Shown here piece after piece: positions 8,555-16,241 of a stretch of 27,897 nucleotides of DNA. The first letter of the stretch is position 1; every line of letters begins with the position of its first letter. This DNA comes from Rhodovulum sulfidophilum (GTDB taxonomy: Bacteria; Pseudomonadota; Alphaproteobacteria; Rhodobacterales; Rhodobacteraceae). The stretch spans positions 1 through 27,897 of the forward strand of contig QFPW01000030.1 of the NCBI GenBank assembly GCA_003241785.1, given 5' to 3'. The translations under genes were made by a program, and so were the position numbers. A model generated the notes under the pieces. That model ran no database searches. It was not told where the DNA came from and saw nothing but the letters and a program-made list of their open reading frames with translations.

Positions 8555-8665
8555 GATGTTTCGTCGCGTCGCGCGACCCTTTGTGCTTCGATGGTGATGG
8601 AAAGGTCGCGTGGCGACTTCCGATCCATCCAACGACACCCGTAAAACGTTTTGCGCTTGATTTCC

Positions 8666-8679
8666 TTGCGCGGGATCAA
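8666..8679 (-). promoter_or_regulatory. Candidate FNR/FnrL-type box upstream of doxX-like gene
   Basis: TTGCG-CGGG-ATCAA fits the TTG-N8-CAA pattern of alphaproteobacterial FNR-family sites. A second half-site, TTGAT, lies at 8657-8661, and TTGCGC is repeated 15 bases away at 8651-8656. The box centre is about 118 bases before the chosen doxX ATG. A perfect palindrome AAAACGTTTT sits between them at 8643-8652. This is a pattern match only; no -10 element is convincing. Confidence 0.4.
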
Positions 8680-8707
8680 GCTTTTTCATCAAAGTCCGCG
8701 GCGGCGC

Positions 8708-9403
8708 TCACACCCCCACGTACCGCCGGAACACCTCCGCCCGCGGGTCCAGTCCCCGGGCCGCCACCGTCTCCGCGACCTCCCCCGTCACGAGGAACAG
8801 CACCCGGTCGGCGACCTCGAGCACCGCCTCGACGCGCTGCTCGACCAGCACCACGGCGACGCCCTCGGACCGCAGGCGCAGCACCGTCTCGCGGATCAGC
8901 GCGATCATCGAGGGTTGCAGGCCCTCGGTCGGCTCGTCGAGCAGGAGCACCGAGGGCTCGAGGCAGAGCGCGCGGGCGATGGCGAGCATCTGCTGCTCGC
9001 CGCCCGAGAGCGTCCCGGAGACTTGAGTCAGCCGCTCGCGCAGCCGCGGGAACAGCGTCAGCGCCCGCTCGCGCGTGGCGGCGCCCTTGTCCCGCGTCAT
9101 GAGCCCGATCTCGAGGTTCTCCGCGACGGTCAGCTCGGCGAAGAGCCGGCGGCCCTGCGGGACGTAGCCGATGCCCTGGCGCGGCACCTCATGCGCGGGC
9201 AGGGCGCTCGTCTCGGTCCCGTCGAGCCGGATCGTTCCCGCGCTCACCGGGACGAGGCCCATGATCGCCTTCAGGAGCGTCGATTTCCCGGCGCCGTTGC
9301 GACCCATCACGCAGAGCACCTCGCCCGGGGCGACCGCGAGGCTCACGCCGCGCAGCACCGGGGTCGCGCCGTAGCCCGCGTCGATGCCCGACACCTCCAG
9401 CAT
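8708..9403 (-). CDS. livF: HAAT-family ABC importer, ATPase LivF
   Basis: A 231-residue ATPase with all motifs in place: Walker A GRNGAGKS (34-41), Q-loop in YVPQGRR, signature LSGGE (132-136), Walker B with the downstream loop LLLDEPTEGLQP (153-164) and the H-loop region, where VEQRVEAV replaces the usual His-containing segment as often seen in LivF. The length and the YVPQGR...LTVAENL pattern are typical of LivF. It pairs with LivG to power import through LivH and LivM at the inner membrane. It starts 1 base after the livG stop and is the last gene of the importer operon. A urea-type UrtE cannot be excluded by sequence alone, but no urease genes are present. Confidence 0.93.
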   Translation of the reverse strand: MLEVSGIDAGYGATPVLRGVSLAVAPGEVLCVMGRNGAGKSTLLKAIMGLVPVSAGTIRLDGTETSALPAHEVPRQGIGYVPQGRRLFAELTVAENLEIGLMTRDKGAATRERALTLFPRLRERLTQVSGTLSGGEQQMLAIARALCLEPSVLLLDEPTEGLQPSMIALIRETVLRLRSEGVAVVLVEQRVEAVLEVADRVLFLVTGEVAETVAARGLDPRAEVFRRYVGV

Positions 9404-9404
9404 C

Positions 9405-10112
9405 TCAGACCCCCAGATAGGCGGCCTGCACGCCTTGATCGGCGCGGATCGCCTCGGGCGTGCCGGTCGCGAGCACGCGGCCGAAATTGAGGACGGTGAT
9501 CCGTTCGGCGAGCGTCATCACGAGCTCCATGTTGTGCTCGATCAGGAGGATGGTCGTTTCGCCCGCGAGGCCCCGGACCAGCCTCGCGAAGGCCTCGACC
9601 TCGGAATTGGCGAGGCCCTGCGTCGGCTCGTCGAGGATGAGGAGCTTCGGCGCGAGCGCGAGGCCCATGGCGATCTCCACCAGCCGCTGGTGGCCATAGG
9701 CGAGATCGCCCGCGCGCGACGCCGCGACGGCGCCGAGGCCGACGCGGTCGAGCGCCTCAGCGGTGCGCGCGGCGAGGCCCTCGGTCCCGCGCCGCTGCGC
9801 CGCGAGCTCGACGTTCTCGAAGACGGTGAGGCGCGGATAGATCGAGGTGATCTGGAACGTATAGGCGATGCCGAGCCGCACCCGGGCATGGGCGGGCAGG
9901 CGGGTGATGTCGCGGCCCTCGAAGGCGATGGAGCCCGCGGAGGGCGCGATCCGGCCGCAGAGCAGGCTGACGAGCGTGGTCTTGCCCGCGCCATTCGGGC
10001 CGATCAGCGCGTGGATCTCGCCGCGCCGGAGGTCGAGGTCGACGCCGTCGACCGCGCGCAGGCCGCCGAAACGCCGCGCGAGGCCCCGCGCCTCGAGGAT
10101 CACGGCAGCCAT
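9405..10112 (-). CDS. livG: HAAT-family ABC importer, ATPase LivG
   Basis: A 235-residue ATPase. Walker A GPNGAGKTT is at 38-46, the signature reads LAYGHQR (137-143), which is the LivG variant of LSGGQ, and Walker B LLILDEPTQGL is at 157-167, followed by the H-loop LLIEHNMELV. The segment FENVELAAQ is a LivG trait. Its start overlaps the livM end by 13 bases and its stop is 1 base from livF, so the operon is translationally coupled. It energises uptake with LivF. The solute is not determined by this subunit. Confidence 0.93.
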   Translation of the reverse strand: MAAVILEARGLARRFGGLRAVDGVDLDLRRGEIHALIGPNGAGKTTLVSLLCGRIAPSAGSIAFEGRDITRLPAHARVRLGIAYTFQITSIYPRLTVFENVELAAQRRGTEGLAARTAEALDRVGLGAVAASRAGDLAYGHQRLVEIAMGLALAPKLLILDEPTQGLANSEVEAFARLVRGLAGETTILLIEHNMELVMTLAERITVLNFGRVLATGTPEAIRADQGVQAAYLGV

Positions 10113-11041
10113 GGCACGATCCTCTCGCGGAGCGTGCCGAGGATGCCCTTCGGCGCGAAGAGCACGAGGGCGAGCAGGGCCGCGCCCACCACCATCAGCG
10201 TCGCCTGGGTGATCCCGCCCGCGAGATCGAAGAGGTAGAACATCACGAGCGTGCCGAGGAAGGGCCCGAGCACGGTTCCGGCGCCCCCCATCAGCACGTA
10301 GAGAAGCGGCAGGATCGAATACTGGATCCCGGCGAAGCCCGCGCCGACATAGCCGAAGAGGAGCGCGTAGAGCGCGCCCGCGCCGCCCGCGTAGAGGCCG
10401 GAGAGGACGAGCGCGATCAGCCGATAGCGGAACGGGTCATAGCCGAGCATCCGGCTCCGCTCCGCGTTCTCGCGCATCGCGACGAGGACGCGGCCGGTCG
10501 GCGAGCGCACGAGCAGGAGCGACCCGATCAGCGCCAGGGCGAAGGCCGCGAAGGCGACGGCGAAGCGGATGGTCTCGTCGGCGAGCGGCATTCCCGCGAG
10601 GGTGCGCGCCGCGTCGGGCACGACGAAGCCCTCGTCGCCCCGGGTGTAGTCGCCGAAATAGAGGATGGTCAGCGCGCCCGCCTGCGCGAACATGAGCGTG
10701 ACGATCATGAAGGCGGTGCCGGTGGTGCGGAGCGCCAGCAGCCCGGTCAGCGCCGCGACGAGCGTTCCCGCCGCGAGCCCGGCGAGGAGAGCGGGCCCGC
10801 CGGTCCAGCCGCCGAACTGCGCGCCGAGGCCCGCCGCGTACATGCCGGCGGCGAAGAACAGCGCGTGGCCGAGGCTGAGCAGCCCGGCGTAGCCGAAGGC
10901 GATGTTATAGCCCATCGCGAAGACCGCGAGCACCATCACCCGCGCGAGGTTCGCGTGGTGGTACGGCGGCAGGACGAGGCTCACCGCGAAGAGCGCGGCG
11001 AGAAACGCGAGGTGGAGCGCGAGAAGCCGGGCCGTCGTCAT
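10100..11041 (-). CDS. livM: HAAT-family ABC importer, permease LivM
   Basis: A 313-residue inner-membrane permease with about eight to nine hydrophobic segments. The conserved LivM signature is visible as GYNIAFGYAGLLSLGHALFFAAGMY near residues 43-67, and the cytoplasmic coupling region AMRENAERSRMLGYDPFRYRL sits near residues 188-208. A GGAGTVLGPFLG motif near 250 matches the ATPase-contact loop of the family. It overlaps livH by 4 bases upstream and livG by 13 bases downstream. It forms the transmembrane channel with LivH. Confidence 0.93.
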   Translation of the reverse strand: MTTARLLALHLAFLAALFAVSLVLPPYHHANLARVMVLAVFAMGYNIAFGYAGLLSLGHALFFAAGMYAAGLGAQFGGWTGGPALLAGLAAGTLVAALTGLLALRTTGTAFMIVTLMFAQAGALTILYFGDYTRGDEGFVVPDAARTLAGMPLADETIRFAVAFAAFALALIGSLLLVRSPTGRVLVAMRENAERSRMLGYDPFRYRLIALVLSGLYAGGAGALYALLFGYVGAGFAGIQYSILPLLYVLMGGAGTVLGPFLGTLVMFYLFDLAGGITQATLMVVGAALLALVLFAPKGILGTLRERIVPWLP

Positions 11042-11919
11042 CGCGCCCTCGCCCCGAACAGGCCCTGGGGGCGGAACACGAGCACCAGCGCCACGGCGAG
11101 CGTGGCGAGGATCTTTGCCAGCGTGGGCGAGAAGAAGACCGAGATCATCCCCTCGCCGACGCCGATCAGGAGCGCCGCGACGATCGTGCCGCGCAGGCTC
11201 CCGAGCCCGCCGATGATGACGACGATGAAGGAGAGGAGCAGCGGGTCGCCGCCCATCAGGTAATGCGCCTGGCTGATCGGCGCGATCAGCACCGCCGCGA
11301 TCGCGGCCAGCCCGGCGCCGAGCGCGAAGACCAGCGCGTAGACCCGGTCGGTGTCGATGCCGAAGGCCCGCGCGGTCTCGCGGTCGTATTGCGTGGCGCG
11401 CATCACGAGGCCGAGCTTCGTGCGCGCCATCAGGAGCCAGAGCCCGCCGAGGATCGCCGCGGCCGCCGCGATCACGCAGAGCTTGTAGCCGGAATAGCCG
11501 AACCAGGGGAAGCGGATGCGCCAGTCGAACGGGGCCGGGACGGGGCGCGCGTCGGGGCCGTAGAAGCTGAGCGCCGCCTGCTGCAGCAGGTAGAGCAGCC
11601 CGATCGTCGCGACGATGGTCGCCTCGGGATCGTAGTCGAGCCGCTTCAGCACCAGCCGGTCGGCGAGCGCCGCGACGGAGCCGACGAGAAGCGGACTGAT
11701 CGCGAGCGCCAGCGCGAAGCCGAACCAGGCCGGGCCGCCGACATGCGCGGTCACGAACCAGGCGGCGACGGCGCCGAGCATGAAGAACTCGCCGTGTGCC
11801 ACGTTCACGACCCGCATCACCCCGAAGACGAGGCTGAGCCCCGAGGCGGTCAGCGCCAGCACCGCCGCGGAGACCAGCCCCTCGAGCAGCGCCAGCAGGA
11901 GATAGGGGCCGAGCGCCAC
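11038..11919 (-). CDS. livH: HAAT-family ABC importer, permease LivH
   Basis: A 293-residue inner-membrane permease with about eight hydrophobic segments. Family marks are GLSLVFGVMRVVNVAHGEFFMLGA near residues 27-50, the coupling loop MRATQYDRETARAFGID, and GGLGSLRGTIVAALLIGVGE near the C-terminus. The start lies 7 bases after the stop of the binding-protein gene and the stop overlaps livM by 4 bases. It makes the permease heterodimer with LivM. Confidence 0.93.
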   Translation of the reverse strand: MALGPYLLLALLEGLVSAAVLALTASGLSLVFGVMRVVNVAHGEFFMLGAVAAWFVTAHVGGPAWFGFALALAISPLLVGSVAALADRLVLKRLDYDPEATIVATIGLLYLLQQAALSFYGPDARPVPAPFDWRIRFPWFGYSGYKLCVIAAAAAILGGLWLLMARTKLGLVMRATQYDRETARAFGIDTDRVYALVFALGAGLAAIAAVLIAPISQAHYLMGGDPLLLSFIVVIIGGLGSLRGTIVAALLIGVGEGMISVFFSPTLAKILATLAVALVLVFRPQGLFGARAR

Positions 11920-11926
11920 CTCGGGC

Positions 11927-13222
11927 TCAGAAGGGCCGCGTGGTGTAGTCCACCTCGTCCGGATAGAGCCCGTCGTCGATCGTCGTGGTGTGGACGCGGA
12001 CGAGCTCGCCGTTCTCGACCTTGGAGATGTGCTGGATCCCGAACGCCTGATGCGTGCGGCCGTTGAAGATCTTCTCGCCCTGCGGATGCGCGTTGGAATA
12101 GGGCATCTCGGTCATCGCCTCGAAGGCCTCGACCAGCGCCTGGCCGTCGGGCCGGCCCTGGTAGCTCGCGGCCTCCATCGCGGTCTTGAGCGCGAAGAGC
12201 GTCTCCCAGGTCGAGAACATGTGCGAATAGGTCGAGATGTTCTTCGCATCCTCGACCGCCGCGCCGCGCGCGTCGACCCCGACCGCCTGGCGGTAGAAGG
12301 TCTCGACCGGCGTGGCGTCGGCCTGGAGGTCGCGGCAATGGCCCTCCCAGAAATGCGTGCCCTCGAGGAATTCGAGCCCCGGGCTCGTCACGTCGACGCC
12401 CTCGAGCGAATCGATGAAGCCGAAGATCTCCGGATGCTCGCCGCCCGAATAGAACTCGCCGAGCTCCTTGACGAAGGTCAGGACCGCCGGGCCGACCATC
12501 ACGTGATAGATGACCTCGGTCTCCATCGGGATCCGGGGCAGGTAGCGGGTGAAGGAGGTCTCGGTCGGCGGGATGCCGATCTGCGCGATCACCTCGCCGC
12601 CCCGCGCCGCCATCGCGGCGGTGAAGTTGTCGCGGTGATCGTAGCCGAAGGCGTAGTCGGGATAGATCATCGTGACCTTCTTCCCGAGGTTCGCCGCGAC
12701 CCAGGGCGCCATCGCCTGCACCTGGCTCTTCACGTCGGTGATGCCGGGCTGCAGCGTCCAGCGGTTGAGCGCGCCCGAGGCGACGTGATGGCCCTCGGAG
12801 CAGACGAGATAGGGCACCTTCAGCTCCTGCGCGCGCGGCGCGGTGCCGACCACGACATGGGAGAAGAGCGCGCCGAAGACGAGGTCGCAGTCGAGCTGGG
12901 TGACGAATTTCTCGAACACCTCGGCGCCGCGTTTCGGATCGGTCGCGTCGTCCTCGAACAGGATCTCGACCGGCCGGCCGTTGATGCCGCCCTCGGCATT
13001 CAGGACCTCGAGCGCCGCCTTCACCGTGCGCTCGTACCAGCGGCCGTAGGCGGCGCCGATCCCGGTGCGGTGCACCTGGAAGCCGAGGCGGTAGGGCTCG
13101 GCGCTCTGGGCCTGGACGAAGCGCGGGAAGGCGCCCGAGGCCGCGATCAGCCCGCCGCCCGCGGCCATGCCGCGCAGGAGGCCGCGGCGGGTGGCGGTGC
13201 CGGGGGCGGGGCGTTTCAACAT
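11927..13222 (-). CDS. ABC importer periplasmic binding protein, HAAT family, Tat-exported
   Basis: A 431-residue type I periplasmic binding protein (Peripla_BP_6 type). The N-terminus carries a twin-arginine signal, TRRGLLRG with Arg12-Arg13, then a hydrophobic stretch and likely cleavage near residue 38 (VQA/QS). The mature part begins YRLGFQVHRTG and contains the typical NAEGGINGRPVEILFEDD segment. The ATG at 13222 has a GGAG site about 10 bases upstream, and the Tat motif falls where expected; an in-frame reading from 13486 adds a long unsupported N-terminus. It is the first gene of the importer operon and should set its specificity, which may be an amino acid, short amide or other small ligand. 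Tat export suggests folding before translocation. Confidence 0.9.
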   Translation of the reverse strand: MLKRPAPGTATRRGLLRGMAAGGGLIAASGAFPRFVQAQSAEPYRLGFQVHRTGIGAAYGRWYERTVKAALEVLNAEGGINGRPVEILFEDDATDPKRGAEVFEKFVTQLDCDLVFGALFSHVVVGTAPRAQELKVPYLVCSEGHHVASGALNRWTLQPGITDVKSQVQAMAPWVAANLGKKVTMIYPDYAFGYDHRDNFTAAMAARGGEVIAQIGIPPTETSFTRYLPRIPMETEVIYHVMVGPAVLTFVKELGEFYSGGEHPEIFGFIDSLEGVDVTSPGLEFLEGTHFWEGHCRDLQADATPVETFYRQAVGVDARGAAVEDAKNISTYSHMFSTWETLFALKTAMEAASYQGRPDGQALVEAFEAMTEMPYSNAHPQGEKIFNGRTHQAFGIQHISKVENGELVRVHTTTIDDGLYPDEVDYTTRPF

Positions 13223-13406
13223 GTGTCGGGCTCCATTGACGCGCGGCGGACGAACCCCGCCGATACCTGCGCGCGAGATTGTCGGGGGGGCCGCGAAATG
13301 TCTACCCCGGCGCGCCGCGCGACGCCCGGCCGGAGCGAGTTGCCGCGCCGCGGAAAGTATGCGATCACCGGGGCGAAGCAGCCACTGATACCCGGGGTTT
13401 CCCAGC

Positions 13407-14060
13407 ATGATCGATTTCGCAGCCGCGCGCGAAGCCATGGTCGATTGCCAGGTTCGTCCGTCCGACGTAACCCGGTATCCCATCATCGAGGCGATGCTCT
13501 CGGTCCCGCGCGAGGAGTTCCTGCCCGAGGCGCTGCGCCCGGTCGCCTATCTCGGCGAGCACATGCCCCTCACTCCGGGCCGCGTGCTGCTCGACCCCCG
13601 GGTCTTCGCCAAGATGCTCGACGCGCTCAATGTGACCCAGTCCGACCTCGTGCTCGATATCGGCTGCGGCTACGGCTATTCGACCGCCGTGCTGGCGCGG
13701 ATGGCCGAGGCGGTCGTGGCGCTCGAATCCGACGCGGCGCTGGCGGCCAGGGCCGAGACGCTGCTGGCCCAGCATTCGGTCGACAACGCCGTGCTCGAGA
13801 CCGGGCCGCTCAACGCCGGCGTGCCGGCCCAGGGCCCCTATGACGCGATCATCGTCGAGGGCGGCGTCGAGGACCTGCCGGAGGCGATCACCGACCAGCT
13901 GAAGCCGGGCGGGCGGATCGTCGCGATCTTCGTCGAGGGCCGCGGCGGCCAGGCCCGGCTCGGCGTCAAGATGGCGCACGGGATCACCTGGCGGCGGATT
14001 TTCGACGCCTCGGCACCGAAACTAAATGGTTTCGAAGTCGCGAAATCATTTGTGTTCTGA
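13407..14060 (+). CDS. pcm: Pcm-like SAM-dependent methyltransferase (isoaspartate methyltransferase family)
   Basis: A 217-residue protein of the protein-L-isoaspartate O-methyltransferase family. SAM-binding motif I reads LVLDIGCGYGYST (81-93), and the region MVDCQVRPSDV at the N-terminus and PYDAIIVEGGVEDLPEAITDQLKPGGR toward the C-terminus are typical of the alphaproteobacterial form found beside tolC. In canonical repair enzymes a segment with an active-site Ser (IS-x-P) precedes motif I; here the aligned segment reads RVLLDPRVF, so that Ser is absent. Repair of isoaspartyl residues is therefore uncertain. It lies 70 bases before tolC on the same strand and is divergent from the importer operon. 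The ribosome site is weak. Confidence 0.85.
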   Translation: MIDFAAAREAMVDCQVRPSDVTRYPIIEAMLSVPREEFLPEALRPVAYLGEHMPLTPGRVLLDPRVFAKMLDALNVTQSDLVLDIGCGYGYSTAVLARMAEAVVALESDAALAARAETLLAQHSVDNAVLETGPLNAGVPAQGPYDAIIVEGGVEDLPEAITDQLKPGGRIVAIFVEGRGGQARLGVKMAHGITWRRIFDASAPKLNGFEVAKSFVF

Positions 14061-14130
14061 CGCCGCCCGAACGATAGTCCCCCCGACGAGCCCGGCCAGC
14101 GGGCCGCGAGAGCAGTTATTCGAGGGACAC

Positions 14131-15522
14131 ATGAGAAAGCGTCTGCGACCGTTTCTGATGTCGACGGCCACGGTCTTCGCGCTGGCCGCGCCGGCGACGG
14201 GCTTCGCCGAGACATTGGCGGATGCGCTTGTGAAAGCCTATCAGACCAGCCCGCTGCTGCAGTCGAGCCGGGCCGCGCTGCGCGCGACCGACGAGCAGCT
14301 GCCGCAGGCTTCTTCCGCGAAGAAGATCCAGTCACAGCTCTCCGCGAGCGCCAATCTCACGACGTCGAACACCGACGATTATACCCAGATTCCGGACTAT
14401 TACACGGCGGGGCTCGAGGCGAGCCTGCTCCTCTACGACCACGGCCAGACCTCCGCCGCCATCGAGTCGGCGCGGATGTCGATCGCCGCCGCCCGGGCCG
14501 ATCTCCTGAACGTCGAGCAGCAGGTGCTCTACGCCGCGGTCTCGGCCTATATGGACGTGCGCCAGGGCCAGGAATTCCTGTCGATCGCGCGCAACGACGT
14601 CGAGCTGCTCGAGGAGCAGCTGCGGGCGGTCAACAACCGCTTCGACGTGGGCGAGGTGACGCGCACCGACGTCAGCCTGACCGAGGCGCAGCTGCAGGCC
14701 TCGCGCGCGCAGCTCGCCGACGCGCAGGGCAACCTGCAGACCGCGCGGCAGGCCTATCTCGCCGCCGTCGGCACGCTGCCGGTCGATCTCGCCGCGCCGC
14801 CGCCGCTGCCGGCCCTGACGCGCGAGGTGTCCGAGGCGGTCGCGATCGGCCTGCGCGGCAATCCCACGATCATCGCCGCGCAATTCGCCGAACGCGGCGC
14901 CATCGCCGACTTCGACCGGGCGCTCGCCGCGAAGGGCCCGACGGTCTCGCTGAACGGCTCCTACGGCTATTACGGCTACCAGCGCTACCAGGGGCCCGAC
15001 CGGATGGTCGGCCAGCTCGGCGTCACCGGCAGCCTGCCGCTGACCACCGGCGGCAATCTCGACAGCGTCGTGCGCCAGGCGCAGCAGATCGTCGACCGCC
15101 GGAAGTCGGACCTGCAGGCCGCCGGGCGCGACGTGACGCAGAACGTGAACAGCGCCTGGATCCAGCTCCAGGTCGCGCGCGCGACCATCCTCGCGAACCA
15201 GCGCCAGGTCGAGGCGTCCCGCATCGCCTACGAGGGCGTGGTCGAGGAGGCGCGGCTCGGCGCGCGCTCGACGCTCGACGTCCTGAACGCCAACCAGGAC
15301 CGGCTCGACGCCGAGGCCGAGCTGGTGCGCTCGAAGCGCGACGAATACGTCGCCGCCTACGCCGTGCTGCAGACCATGGGCCTCTTGACCGCGACGCATC
15401 TGAAGCTCGGCGTCGAGGTCTACGACCCGGACATCTATTTCGACGAGGTCCGCAATGGGCCGCGCGGCGGTTACGACACCTCCGCGATCGACCGCATCCG
15501 CTCCCGCTGGACGCAGAACTGA
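14131..15522 (+). CDS. tolC: TolC family outer-membrane efflux/secretion protein
   Basis: A 463-residue outer-membrane factor. A Sec signal peptide (MRKRLRPFLMSTATVFALAAPATGFA) ends near residue 26. The mature part starts ETLADALVKAYQTSPLL, the classic opening of TolC-type secretion channels, followed by two long coiled-coil halves; GEVTRTDVSLTEAQLQASRAQLA marks the first and GARSTLDVLNANQDRLDAEAELV the second repeat. It should trimerise into the beta-barrel and periplasmic tunnel used by type I secretion and efflux systems. The GAGGG site at 14122-14126 supports this ATG over the upstream in-frame one at 14026. It may serve the exporter at 22614-25642 about 7 kb away; that pairing is inferred. 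Confidence 0.94.
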   Translation: MRKRLRPFLMSTATVFALAAPATGFAETLADALVKAYQTSPLLQSSRAALRATDEQLPQASSAKKIQSQLSASANLTTSNTDDYTQIPDYYTAGLEASLLLYDHGQTSAAIESARMSIAAARADLLNVEQQVLYAAVSAYMDVRQGQEFLSIARNDVELLEEQLRAVNNRFDVGEVTRTDVSLTEAQLQASRAQLADAQGNLQTARQAYLAAVGTLPVDLAAPPPLPALTREVSEAVAIGLRGNPTIIAAQFAERGAIADFDRALAAKGPTVSLNGSYGYYGYQRYQGPDRMVGQLGVTGSLPLTTGGNLDSVVRQAQQIVDRRKSDLQAAGRDVTQNVNSAWIQLQVARATILANQRQVEASRIAYEGVVEEARLGARSTLDVLNANQDRLDAEAELVRSKRDEYVAAYAVLQTMGLLTATHLKLGVEVYDPDIYFDEVRNGPRGGYDTSAIDRIRSRWTQN

Positions 15523-15527
15523 CGGCC

Positions 15528-15923
15528 ATGGCGGAGGAGGACGAGTTCGGCAAGCGTCCCGAAAGCCTCTCCGAGGTGCTCGCCTCGATCCGCGCCCTCG
15601 TCTCGGCCGAGACCAGCGCGCGCATGTCCGAGCAGGAGGAGCAGGACGAGGACGTCCTGATGCTGACCTCCGACATGCGCCTCGATTCCCGCCCCGGCGC
15701 CGCGGCCTTCCCGGCGCTCGGCCTCGGCGACGCGGCCCCGCGGCCTCAGGCCGGCGCCGCCGCGCCGATCCTCGACGAGGAGGGGCTGCGCGGGATGATC
15801 AACGCCATCGTGCGCGAGGAGCTGCGCGGCGAGCTCGGCGAGCGGATCAGCCGCGACCTGCGCAAGATCGTCCGCCGCGAGGTCGAGGACGCGCTCCGCG
15901 CCGAACGCGAGCGCGACGCCTAG
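15528..15923 (+). CDS. Short PopZ-like (DUF2497-related) protein
   Basis: A 131-residue acidic, low-complexity-centred protein. The N-terminal motif ESLSEVLASIRALVSAE (12-28) resembles the partner-binding N-terminal helix of the polar organiser PopZ. A short conserved patch LMLTSDMRLD is at 44-53, a Pro/Ala-rich linker runs from about 54 to 80, and a C-terminal helical region LDEEGLRGMINAIVREELRG...RKIVRREVEDAL spans 82-123. This matches small proteins found between tolC and valS in Rhodobacterales. PopZ forms polar condensates that anchor ParB and other factors; whether this protein does so is unknown. It lies 5 bases after the tolC stop, so it is probably co-transcribed. Confidence 0.75.
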   Translation: MAEEDEFGKRPESLSEVLASIRALVSAETSARMSEQEEQDEDVLMLTSDMRLDSRPGAAAFPALGLGDAAPRPQAGAAAPILDEEGLRGMINAIVREELRGELGERISRDLRKIVRREVEDALRAERERDA

Positions 15924-15952
15924 GGACCGCCGGCGGGCTCCTATCGCCACGC

Positions 15953-16029
15953 TGTCCCGGGCTCGACCCGAGACCTCGAGGCTCAGGCACCACCGCAAAC
16001 GGATCGAGGTCCCGGGTCAAGCCCGGGAC
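15953..16029. repeat. Inverted pair of GTCCCGGG palindromes
   Basis: The arm at 15953-15979 and the arm at 16004-16029 are inverted copies differing at two positions by eye, separated by about 24 bases. The right arm is itself a palindrome (16009-16029) with 8-bp stems around TCAAG. The paired arms give a cruciform or long hairpin typical of REP/BIME elements. The left arm starts 30 bases after the stop of the PopZ-like gene. Confidence 0.75.
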
Positions 16030-16146
16030 GGCGCCACGTGCCGGCACGCCGCGCCCGATGGCGGAGGTCCCGGGTCAGGCCCGGGACTGCGCCGCGTGGC
16101 GACACGCCGCGCTCGATGGATCGAGGTCCCGGGTCGAGCCCGGGAC
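16009..16146. repeat. Tandem array of 58-59 bp units before valS
   Basis: Three direct palindrome cores at 16009-16029, 16067-16087 and 16126-16146 all have GTCCCGGG/CCCGGGAC stems. The sequence between them is also repeated, with a CGTG...CACGCCGCGC...CGATGG pattern, so the unit is 58-59 bp. The third copy degrades after its palindrome. Nothing else is recognised in the gap up to valS except GC-rich leader sequence. Confidence 0.75.
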
Positions 16147-16241
16147 AACGTCGCGCGCGCCGACGCGCCGCGCCCCCGGGGCTTTCCCTCCCATCGCCGG
16201 GGCGCTATGAAACGGGCCTCTCAAGGACCCCGGGACGAGCC

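Noticed and set aside
8555..8692. Longer N-terminus for the DoxX-family protein
   Set aside because: The added residues show no family similarity and would cover the intergenic region that carries the putative regulatory site.
9405..10112. LAYGHQR instead of LSGGQ in the LivG ATPase as a sign of inactivation
   Set aside because: LivG proteins normally have LAYG-type signatures, so this is ordinary for the family.
8708..13222. Assignment of the importer to urea (Urt) or specifically to branched-chain amino acids
   Set aside because: The five subunits fit the HAAT family, but nothing in the sequence fixes the ligand and no urease or amino acid catabolic genes are adjacent.
13223..13486. Longer N-terminus for the periplasmic binding protein
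   Set aside because: It would bury the Tat signal about 90 residues inside the protein and overlap the divergent pcm-like start; the ATG at 13222 has a ribosome site.
11990..13843. A 617-codon plus-strand frame spanning the binding protein and pcm-like gene
   Set aside because: It is antisense to the binding-protein gene and out of frame with the pcm-like gene; the composition is typical of shadow frames.
16038..16241. Extended N-terminus of valS through the repeat array
   Set aside because: The added residues are translated palindromes; known ValRS proteins begin near MEKTFDA.
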